This document shows, in pieces, positions 28,551 to 36,251 of a stretch of 36,251 nt of DNA. The first letter of the stretch is position 1. Every line of letters starts with the position of its first letter. The notes under the pieces were generated by a model. The model had not been told where the DNA came from and ran no database searches. It saw only the letters and a program-made list of their open reading frames with translations. Origin of the DNA: Priapulus caudatus (taxonomy: Eukaryota > Priapulida > Priapulimorpha > Priapulimorphida > Priapulidae); contig NW_014577956.1 in NCBI RefSeq assembly GCF_000485595.1, positions 53,966 through 90,216 of the forward strand. The letters are read 5' to 3'. The position numbers and the translations under genes are program-made.

Positions 28551-28724
28551 CTACTGTCTACACTCTACAGTCTACAGTCAGGTGCTGTTGAGGGTATATA
28601 ATTTAAATTGTTACATTGTTACCACCCTCCCAATTTTCTCAACGAATTTAGACGTTTCACAAAATCGACCCCTGGGACTGTCAAATCCGCGGATTTCCGC
28701 GGATCCGCAGAAGAATCTCATCCC

Positions 28725-29491
28725 TGATCACATCAAATGCGATTCTTATGAATTTCTTCTGTCCGACACTGACAAAAATGGAGGCAGCAACATCCACTGG
28801 TATTGCAACAAATGCAATCACAGTGTAGCAAACCTGTCTGGTGCCATTGCAAGCTAGGGCTTGAATACAAACAAGCGGAAACAGAGAAGAAGCTAGACAC
28901 GCTCACGGACCAAATGAACAGTAGTAGTACAAGAAAGTACATCATATATACAAAGGACGGAAGACAAGGTCGACAAGATTAATGGCAGACTAAGAACAAT
29001 TGACGACACCTTCGACAACGTAGTAGAGGAAAAACTAGAGAAGTTTCAGAGAGAACTCGAAGAGACAGACGGAAACGTAACGTAGTAGACTTCCGGAGCC
29101 CGTAGAACATGAGAGAGACAGTCAAGTAGATCCTGATATGAGACAGGTAAGAGACCTCCTAGCAGTGCTCAACGTTGAAGACTGCGAAGCAGAGACAGTC
29201 TTTAGAATGTGGAAGGTAGACACATCGGGAAAATCGACAAGACCAGTCAAGGTAGTTCTGAAAAGCGAACACCAGAAAGAAAAGCTGCTGCGCGTGTCAA
29301 AAAACATGAAAAACAGCACAATGAAAGACTGCTATGTAAAGCCGGACATAACCCGCAGGAAATAGCCAGGTGGCAAGCACTGAGGCATGAGCTGGGGATA
29401 AAGAGAGTCCAGGGGGAGTACGACCTGATGATCAGAGGTCAAATTGTAAAGAGAAAGGTGTTGGACCCCCAACCCCCTCACACAGCCATAT
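28725..29491 (+). pseudogene. CR1-type LINE ORF1 fragment
   Basis: Starts with the end of a zinc finger (WYCNKCNH, near 28798) as in PHD-like CR1 ORF1 proteins, then a charged, coiled-coil-like stretch with several stops (28860-29130). Next comes a C-terminal domain reading VRDLLAVLNVEDCEAETVFR, then KVVLKSEHQKEKLL, then CYVKPDITRR and further on RHELG..VQGEYDLMIRGQIV. This last pattern is the typical CR1/L2 ORF1 RNA-binding-like region, recognised by eye. The frame shifts once near 29360. Confidence 0.55.
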
Positions 29492-29552
29492 AAACAGGGG
29501 CGGGTTTAATATATGTAAATACGACATTGCACTAAATAAAGCTAACTGTGTT

Positions 29553-29599
29553 ACATGTTACTATACAAATGCACGTAGTATCGTTAAAGGCCTCCTTTA
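29553..29599 (+). pseudogene. start of LINE ORF2 (endonuclease), truncated
   Basis: CYYTNARSIVKGLL reads as the beginning of a CR1 endonuclease domain, in the correct place after ORF1. A stop follows, and homology ends within about 15 residues. Confidence 0.45.
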
Positions 29600-29822
29600 G
29601 TGATGAAAAATTGTTACATATATCAAATTAACTATGTTATGTACAACTACTAAGAAATTTACAGGTTGAATGGTTTTCGGGTGTATGAGAAAAACGCATT
29701 TTTTGATGGACACAATGTTAAGAATTTGCGGGCACGCAAAAGCGCCACCTACTTTGGCGTGTGACGTAGTGTGACGTGGGAGCAGGCACTCTCGCTTGTT
29801 TACCCATTGCCAAGCGTGTACA

Positions 29823-30082
29823 ATGGAGCCTAATGTGAACACCGATTCAGAGTCGTCTCTAGACTTATCAGTTTCGTACGATACGGATGAGCAGTCAATC
29901 AGCATTGATGAAGATGGAAATGAAGTAGACATAGACAATGAAGTTGAACATGTTGAAGATAGTTGTAATCAGCCGTACATGTTTGAACCATTGGCCAACG
30001 ATTACCCGGGCATCGTTCATGATGATGTTCAAAGCAACGTCAAACCAGAAGAAAGACTGCATTTAAGTGTGGCTGAATGGTG
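29823..30082 (+). CDS. candidate first exon of a transposon-associated acidic protein
   Basis: ATG 29823 opens an 86-87-codon acidic frame rich in Ser/Asp/Glu, then PYMFEPL and a final AEW. It ends directly at TG/GTGAGT, a consensus 5' splice site (GT at 30081-30082), so the apparent stop right after Trp is probably intronic. The PYxFEPL block followed by a short helix ending in Trp recalls the N-terminus of P2X7-C-terminus-like proteins often found beside Harbinger-type transposons. That link is from memory. The next exon is not in the window; BEL/Pao and repeats follow. Confidence 0.4.
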
Positions 30083-30152
30083 AGTTTAGCTCAGTATTTC
30101 ATTGTAGGTACAAGGTGTACATATTGAAATGTTTTTGCTTTCGTTACAAGTA

Positions 30153-30195
30153 GGGAGAGAGAAAGAGAGAGCGAGAGAGAGAGAGAGAGAGAGGT
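30153..30195 (+). repeat. (GA)n microsatellite
   Basis: GAGAGA run of about 40 bases followed by GTACACGCAGGTATACGC-like short repeats to 30240. Confidence 0.9.
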
Positions 30196-30318
30196 ACACG
30201 CACGTACACGCAGGTATACGCGGTACACGCAGGTATACCATGATTTATTGCAATCAAGGCTATCCCACAATGCTTGCTAAAACAATTAAAGAAAAAAATT
30301 ACGTGTGCCTGCGTGCAC

Positions 30319-30385
30319 CGTAGGACCAACGACCCGTAGGACCAACGACCCGTAGGACCAACGACCCGTAGGACCAACGACCCGT
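30319..30385 (+). repeat. four perfect 16-bp repeats CGTAGGACCAACGACC
   Basis: Four uninterrupted identical units, directly abutting the BEL/Pao fragment. Confidence 0.9.
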
Positions 30386-30386
30386 G

Positions 30387-31464
30387 CAGCAGTAGGAAGA
30401 CAGACAAGCGGCACTTGCAGCAGGTGATGGTTCCACTACCCGAGAGGTTACTAAAGCCGGCGCCAGTGTGGGCTCACATGGGTGTGGACTTATTCGGACC
30501 GTTCCGCATTCGGGGGACAGTGAATAAGCGCACAACTGGTAAGGCCTATGGGGTTTTGTTTGTGTGCTTGCTCTCTAAGGCCGTGCATTTGTGGGCTGAT
30601 TGACGGATACTTTGATTTTGATGGGCCTGAGGAGGTTTGCTGCAGTGAGAGGGTGGCCGCAGGTGATACACAGTGACGGTGGCACACAACTGACTAGTGC
30701 GGCTGCAGAAATCGAGCAAGTGTGCGAGAAGCTTGACGCGGTCGAGTTGGAGGAGATTGGGGGCAAAAATGGATTCTCGTGGAGGTTTGGTCCTAGTGAT
30801 TCACCGTGGAGGCAGGGGACCGCCGAGCGTTTGATTGGGTGGGTGAAGCGCACAATCACGCTGGCGGTGGGAGATACCCGTCTCAACTTCTCCGAGCTAC
30901 TGACTGTATTTTATGAGGCAATGCAGTTGGTGAATCAGCGGCCGGTGGGAGTGAAGCCGCGAGACGACGGGGAACATGAGTTTCTCTGTCCGAACGATCT
31001 GTTGCTCGGGAGAGTCAGCGCAGACCCCGCCCGGACCGTACAGCGTGCAGGGTGCAGCACAGAATAGGCTACGCTTAGTACAGCGTACGGTGGACGCGTT
31101 CTGGTCTCGCTGGGTGTGCTCGCGAGGTGGCGCCGAACCTGCTAGTCAGGAGGAAGTGGCACCACGCGCAGCGAGAAGTCAAGGTCGGCGACCTCGTGCT
31201 AGTGGCCGACGCGATTGCGGTGCGTGGGAATTAACGCATGGCCGTGGTGAGTGGCGTCACCAAGGGCTCGGACGGTCGGGTTCGTACTTGTGCGGTGGCC
31301 TACAAGAACTTTCCGGCATCGGTGAAGCCAGATGCGTATGCTGGTGCGAAGTACACGGCCATCAGGCGAGCGGTGCAGCGGCTCGCGGTTGTGTTGCCCG
31401 TAGACGAACAAGGTGCTGATACCGGGTTCGGGTATGAGCCGGACGTTGATAATGTTGACGTGAG
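30387..31464 (+). pseudogene. BEL/Pao pol fragment: integrase
   Basis: Reads as the BEL/Pao integrase core: MGVDLFGPF, RTTGKAYGVLFVC, LLSKAVHLWAD, a frame change at about 30600, LILMGLRRFAAVRGWP, IHSDGGTQLTSA, then WRQGTAERLIGWVKR. The catalytic Asp, Asp and Glu are all visible (GVDLFG, HSDGG, TAERL). The C-terminal part continues with FLCPNDLLLGR, then in another frame RRKWHHAQREVKVGDLV and VAYKNFP. Protease, RT and RNase H are missing, so it is a 5'-truncated copy whose break coincides with the 16-bp repeats. Confidence 0.75.
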
Positions 31465-31840
31465 TGTGACACTCTCGATCCGTACAGCGCTTTCGACGTC
31501 GTGGAGGTGTTGTGTTGTTATGTGCGTTTGACGCGGCACGGATCGGGTCGGGGAACGTTTGCGGTTACCACCGATAGGTGGCACGGATTGGGCCGGGGAA
31601 AGTTTGCGGTTGTCACGGATAGGGGGCGCGGTTTTGTTTACGAGGGAACAAAGGAACGGCGGCGAAGGACTAGGAAACTTAACTTAGCTTAAACTTAAAC
31701 TTAAATTTAAACTTGGTTGCAGTGGGACCAAAATGTTGAACCGTCTTTGTATTTGTCAGCACCCTCGACAATAAAGACGAGTGTTAACAACATTGCTCTA
31801 CTGCTACAATTTATCAATTACGACGTGCTAAGGCGTCACA
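31465..31840 (+). repeat. probable BEL/Pao 3' LTR
   Basis: TGTGAC at 31465 and GTCACA at 31840 are exact inverses, with AATAAA at 31770-31775. Inside, two diverged copies of an approx. 44-bp unit (GGCACGGAT, then GGGGAA, then TTTGCGGTT) lie at 31536-31622. No purine tract is obvious before it. Confidence 0.5.
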
Positions 31841-31939
31841 CTTATGTGTTCACATAGTAATTGGTTTATGATTAGTGTTGGAGATATTGAAGGTAGTTTA
31901 AATTTAAACTTCGGTAAAGGTATTCATTATTTTATAGGT

Positions 31940-32490
31940 TGTAATGGTTGAATCACATGCATCCCACTCTCTATAATTACAGCTATGTAGGATAACATGG
32001 ATATAACACGAGTTACTGTATATGAATATATGGTGAATATATAGTAATTTGATTTGATATGTGATAATCACAGTGATTTGATATGTATTATCAGAATGTG
32101 AGCTGCGTTCACACTGTAATTTAAATAGGTTTATTATCGGATTAGTTGAGGAATAATACTTTTATTACGAATGCATATAGAAGCATTAAGACCTTCTGAA
32201 TAGAACTTAGGAGTAAGCCTAGAATATGAAAAGATTTGTAGTTTATGTCATTAGTTTGATTTATTGGTCAATTTAAGACTGAAGCATGAACAAGTTCTTG
32301 TTACTTTGAGGTTCATGACTGTTTCTACATTGCTTACTCTTTATGATTATGAAGGTTTTGGTTATTGTGACAATTATGAGAGTAATGAAATGTGCAATTC
32401 CACATGCTGACGCCATTTTCACAACCAACTAATTGTGTTCCTCTCATCTTTTATGATTTTAGCCCCCTGTACCCGTATAAGGGCGTTACA
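31940..32490 (+). repeat. probable 5' LTR of a second LTR element
   Basis: TGTAATGG start and CGTTACA end (near-inverted), 551 bp, AT-rich, placed directly before a possible primer site and a gag gene. No second copy is in the window to confirm it. Confidence 0.4.
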
Positions 32491-32494
32491 TTTC

Positions 32495-32512
32495 TGGAGG
32501 CACCAACCGGAT
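32495..32512 (+). promoter_or_regulatory. possible primer binding site
   Basis: TGGAGGCACCAACCGGAT starts with TGG four bases after the LTR end. The primer tRNA is not identified. Confidence 0.35.
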
Positions 32513-32665
32513 GGTGTATAGTCCTGTAATGTCTGCAGCTGTCCTGCAGTGTTACTAGCTAGGCATCATCCAAACTAATCAGACCGGACTGCGGCTTGGC
32601 GACATCTACCACAAGGAGGCAGTGACCTTAGCAACGTACAACCCAAACAGCACAGTCTCAACAAG

Positions 32666-33740
32666 ATGGCTAATATGAGGGAGCTGATGGCCGATGTGCT
32701 CGGGATGCTGAAGGCGGGCATCATCATGCTGAGGAGGAGCTCATCGAGACTTCGAAATTGGCCAAGACGCTAAAACTGCTCGAGGCAGAAATCACCAAGG
32801 CTAAGGCGAAGGGACTGGCGGGGCTGCTACGGCTCCTCCAACGCTACCTGAGCAGTGAAGAGGTTGAAGATCAGAAAGACAAAGGTGAGGCAGTATGGTT
32901 GAGTGTTAGGGAGGTACTGGTTAAGAGGGTAAATGGGGAGGGCCCTGACGAAAAGCCTGCCCAAATACCAAGTGACCAGCCGGAACTTGGTATCCCTTCG
33001 TCGAGATTACAGGATAATGAGGCAGATAGGAGAGGCCCAGCAGAAAGACCGCCTATCATTTTCCAGCCAGATTCGCCAGGTTGACAGCGGACTGCAAAAG
33101 GGATTCTCAAAAGAGGAGGTGACGGAGCAGGTCACAAGGTCCATAAGCCCTGGCCTGCGACTCAGGAGCTACCTGGAAGAGAGAGCAGGACTTGATCTTC
33201 CTACGCTACGGAGGATCCTGCGCTCACACAACTGTGAGAAGGACGCGACAGCTCTCTTCCAGGAGCTATCCACGTCTGCTCAGGATAGGAAGGAGACTGA
33301 ACATGACTTTGTACTGAGGGCCATGGACTTAAGACAAAAGATCTTGTTCGCCTGCAAGGAAGCTGGGTCTGGCATCACCTATGGAGAAGAGCAAGTTCAA
33401 CGGATGTTCCTGCATACTGTCGCCAGAGGTCTTCAGAACGACATCATCAGACAGGAGGTGAAGCCCTTCCTTGTGGGTGATGGTACCGACAAAGCTCTCT
33501 TGGAAACCCTGACCGTAGCCGTCGGGCACGAGGCAGAGTGACGGCAGAAGTTGTTCCGTAAACCCAGCCATACCAGCCCCGTAAATGAGGTTTCGGCACA
33601 CCCAGAACAGGAATCGAAACCCAAAGAACAAAACCCGCAGAGTACCCTAGAACTAAAGAAGAAATTATTTTCACAAATACTACAATTAACAATAAAAGTA
33701 AAATTAAATCACTGCCACAGTTCTAATATACTACAGTAAT
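32666..33740 (+). pseudogene. gag: LTR-retrotransposon gag
   Basis: ATG 32666 opens the protein. A frame change occurs within about 60 bases, the second frame runs to about 33000 (LAKTLKLLEAEITKAKAK, then helical), and a third from there to TGA 33539-33541. The best-kept part reads YRIMRQIGE, RSISPGLRLRSYLEE, LDLPTLRRILRSH, DLRQKILFACKEAGSG and VQRMFLHTVARGL. I recall this as a Gag family widespread in fish and invertebrate LTR elements. The TGA lies where HEAE is normally followed by Arg; the frame continues about 65 codons beyond it. No protease or RT follows. Confidence 0.6.
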
Positions 33741-33762
33741 TTTCCACAAACTTCTTCGACTT

Positions 33763-34365
33763 AAAAAACTGGAAGACGAGACATTTGAGAGTGCGCTGGA
33801 TCAGACCATTGGTGAGCTACCACCAATCGTCCTCTACAACTCTCCAGACGCAACCTTCTCAGTTAAGATGGCGAGCACCTCCGGTGAAGACTCCCCCGAT
33901 TGAAGAGGGAGAGGAGAGGAGGTAACTCTAACTCTCGGCCCTAGTCAAAAGAGGAGATCTGGAGATCTGATGTAGGTGGTCTCACCTCCTAAGAAACAGA
34001 AGGCAGTGGAGAAAGTCGACATCCTTAGATTCATTAATAGGATGATAGCAGAACTGGAAACAGTTCGTGACTCAGTTGAAGCAATGAGGGCCAAAGCCTT
34101 CGCGACCTTTGTTGACGTGATAAAGATTCAAGGATTCTCTGTGGAAACCATCAGAGATGTCGTCTTCATTAGAGCCATCGAGCTCGAGGAAGTCACTACC
34201 TCAGGCCCTCTATCCATCACTATGGAAAAAAGAGCCTACAACAGAGCCTTAAGATACGTCGTGGATCTGTGTAACCTGGTGCTGGTCAGTGGCACTCAAG
34301 CCTTAAATAAGGCTAGGCAAATGAAGGATTCGACACGGATGGACGTACTCAGAAGCGAATACAGA
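33763..34365 (+). pseudogene. unrecognised broken coding region
   Basis: Coding-like sequence in two pieces. 33763-33903 reads KKLEDETFESALDQTIGEL, then PPIVLYNSPDATFSVKM, ending in TGA. After a frame change, 33976-34365 (open upstream to a TAG at 33970) reads a Lys-rich PPKKQKAVEKVDILRF followed by a long helical, Cys-poor region. The style resembles structural or ORF1 proteins of retroelements, but I know no family. It is cut on its 3' side by the MITE at 34366. It may belong with the gag upstream or be an independent element. Confidence 0.35.
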
Positions 34366-34872
34366 GGCGTGTTCAGGAGACCGAACGCTCGCTCGCGCTC
34401 GCTCGCGCTCGCCTTCTGAACGACATCTGCTCTAGCGAGCATCGAGCGCGAGCGAGCGCCTGATGCCGACCAGCGCGAGCAGATGCGGCCGCGAGGCGCG
34501 CAAGTTTGAAAAGCGTGTTCGCTCAGTGCGCGAGTTGTTTACCAGATGGCCGACGAAAATCTGGCGAATCGCGAATGTCTAACAATTCTCCTTGAACTGC
34601 AATTTGCATCTATTTCAACTTTATTTCACTTCTTCATTTTCATTCATTTACTTGCTAAATTCAATTTGTATCAATTCGTCCTGCCTACATTCGTTTTAAC
34701 AGTAACTTGTTCGAAGACATTAAAATCTGCTGAGTAACCCTCCATGGGGGCCGCCATCTTTGATCGAGCGAGCGCACAAGCGAGCGCACAGCGAGCGCTC
34801 GTGTGTCGTTCAGGAGGCGCTGCGTTCGTTCATCGAGCGTTCGCATCGAGCGCTCGCTCTCCTGAACACGCC
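34366..34872. mobile_element. MITE with GGCGTGTTCAGGAG ends and GAGCG-rich arms
   Basis: GGCGTGTTCAGGAG (34366) and CTCCTGAACACGCC (ending 34872) are exact inverses. The arms are packed with CGAGCGAGCGC/GCGCTCGCTCG words, and the 507-bp core holds a short frame starting ATGGCCGACGAAAATCTGGC (34546). The target duplication is unclear. Confidence 0.65.
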
Positions 34873-34879
34873 TCAGGCT

Positions 34880-35745
34880 CGCTCCCTGGATCACTTTGTT
34901 AGGTATTACACCGACAGAGAACAGTCCAATTTTCCCTGTCAATTCCTAGACATAACACAAGACATGCTATTATGCCAACATGTGATGGGACCAACACGCT
35001 TAGTCGATGGAAAGCTCACATCCATGCCAGACTTGGTATTTACCAACGATGAAAAAATGAGCACTCTAGGACCGCTAGGGAAAAGTGGCCATGTTGGTCT
35101 GTCTTGCAACTACTCACTCACCTAGAACCTCTAGAACCAGGGAAAAGAGATAGAACTAGCAAAGGTCTAAATTTTTGGAAAAGGGATTACAACAGTATCA
35201 ACCCTGAATTACTAATCACAGATTGGTTCAGTTTTAAATGCCAATGACGTAGAGTCATCTAGGAGTGAATTTGTAAACACAGTACACAAATTATGCAACA
35301 CATTTGTACCAAGATATGCCCCACGCAATAAAGGCTCAAAACCAACATGGATGAAGAAAGCAGTTCAGAAGGCAGTAAAAAAAAGCACGAACTCTTCCAG
35401 AGATGGTTGATCCTAGGTAGAAGACGTGACTATAAAGACTATGCAAAGCAGAGAAACAAGGCCGGAGAGATGTGCAGGAACGCCAGACGAGACCACGAAA
35501 GACATTTAGTAGACTCTTTCAAGACACATCCCAAAACATTTTATGCCTACATACGCAACCAGCAGAAAGTGAAAGTTGTCTAGCCCAACTAAAGAGATAA
35601 GACGGAACGCTTACAAATTTGGACAAAGATGCTGCATCATTGCTGCACTACTTTCTTTATTCAGTTTTTATACAAGGAGGAGAAGGAATACCAGTATTTG
35701 ACAATAAAAGTTGAAAATGATCACACCATAAGAAACATTCGCTTA
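34880..35745 (+). pseudogene. CR1-type LINE ORF2 fragment (end of endonuclease and linker)
   Basis: Reads CQFLDITQDMLLCQHVMGPT, then LTSMPDLVFTNDEKM and PLGKSGHVGLSC: the C-terminal part of a CR1 AP-endonuclease, with the SDH-like motif changed to SGH. Frame-shifted linker motifs follow: FVPRYAPRNKGSKPTWMKKA, a YKDYAKQRNKAGEMCRNAR segment (frame from 35347), HPKTFYAYIRNQQKVK, then LLHYFLYSVF and GIPVFDNKS. The RT that should come next is missing; the palindromic MITE begins at about 35746. Confidence 0.65.
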
Positions 35746-36054
35746 AAGGGCCAGACACACTAGGCGATGGCATCGGGCGATGTAATCGCCCGATTCTATC
35801 GCGCGAGTCGAGTGGACACACTAGGCGATTAAATCGGGCGATTTACACGCAGCGCCGATGTGCTGAAAAAAATACATTGTGATTTCACGCATTGTGTCTG
35901 AGCGCATTGTGTTCACTCTGGTTCAGTGATCAGAAATTATGCATGTGCTTGTTGTTCATTGGCTGATGAATTGTACAATCGGGCGATGTTATCGCCAGAT
36001 GCGGACACACTGGGCGATGGCATCGGGCGATAATATCTAAACGTTTTGATCTGT

Positions 36055-36140
36055 GCGATGGCATCGGGCGATGACATCGGGCGATGACATCGGGCGATGA
36101 CATCGGGCGATGACATCGGGCGATGACATCGGGCGATGAA
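36055..36140 (+). repeat. six 13-bp repeats GGGCGATGACATC
   Basis: A nearly perfect tandem run of GGGCGATGACATC units inside the palindromic MITE. Confidence 0.9.
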
Positions 36141-36251
36141 ATCGGCGGCGATTGAGTGGACACACTAGGCGATTTTCACGGCGATTACATCGCCCGATGC
36201 CATCGCCCGATGCCATCGCCTAGTGTGTCCACTCAATCGCCGCCGATTTCA
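36137..36251. repeat. 37-bp perfect inverted repeat at window end
   Basis: 36137-36173 and 36215-36251 are exact reverse complements separated by 41 bases. The right arm reaches the last base of the window, so the palindrome may extend beyond it. Confidence 0.9.

Larger units (their letters stand above)
35746..36251. mobile_element. palindromic MITE (CACACTAGGCGAT family), cut by window end
   Basis: Begins GGGCCAGACACACTAGGCGA. It contains several copies of ACACTAGGCGAT in both orientations and many ATCGGGCGAT/ATCGCCCGAT pairs. The matching outer end is not in the window. It interrupts the LINE fragment. Confidence 0.6.

Noticed and set aside
30144..30535. Minus-strand frames with repeated GRWSYGSLVLR
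   Set aside because: Produced by the 16-bp repeat array and the GA microsatellite.

Overview
This window looks like a transposon-dense, probably intergenic or heterochromatic stretch of an invertebrate or basal-chordate animal genome. I cannot name the species. The animal origin is inferred from the mix of element families: an env-bearing Ty3/gypsy retrovirus-like element, BEL/Pao, CR1-type LINE pieces, piggyBac, a CGGBP1-type hAT, a foldback element with minisatellite arms, and several palindromic MITEs. I see no convincing host gene, tRNA, rRNA or CRISPR. Nearly every coding region is broken. Several breaks are TGA codons where an Arg CGA would be expected, as CpG decay would produce.

Layout. 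1-1135: no clear gene, with a degenerate minisatellite at 640-985. 1136-4492: an acidic repeat-rich open region and then a broken MULE-like transposase-type gene. 4917-5453: the N-terminal part of a piggyBac transposase, ending at an ambiguous base. 5603-5800: hairpin and short repeats. 5802-14946: a Ty3/gypsy element with gag, pol, an env-like gene that is still open, and a GC-rich accessory ORF of unknown function. It has a complete 3' LTR (14017-14946) but only about 19 bp of the 5' LTR.

15151-28550 is a set of nested elements. A hAT element, whose approx. 300-bp inverted arms lie at 15151-15465 and 28262-28550, has its transposase gene split after 16547. The gene resumes at 25320. The inserted DNA (16548-25319, 8.77 kb) has inverted ends of about 250-290 bp and encodes a large three-part protein. 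Its C-terminal third has the motif order of a FEN/XPG-type (PIN-fold) nuclease followed by a cysteine-rich tail. That gene is itself split by a 2.8-kb foldback element (20374-23196) with arms of 15-bp tandem repeats and an approximate 8-bp target duplication. A 3' fragment of another Ty3 element with its LTR (about 26740-27899) lies between the hAT gene and its right arm.

From 28.7 kb to the end come more fragments: CR1 ORF1 with the very start of ORF2; a possible first exon ending in a GTGAGT donor; a BEL/Pao integrase with a 3' LTR; an LTR plus gag of another LTR element; an unrecognised broken gene; a GAGCG-rich MITE; a CR1 ORF2 endonuclease fragment; and a highly palindromic MITE that runs off the window end.

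The most promising candidate for an undescribed system is the 8.77-kb TIR-bounded element carrying the FEN-like nuclease. The gypsy element's accessory ORF, with its apparent expression signals (GGGAAAC slip site, leader splice donor, env splice acceptor), comes next.
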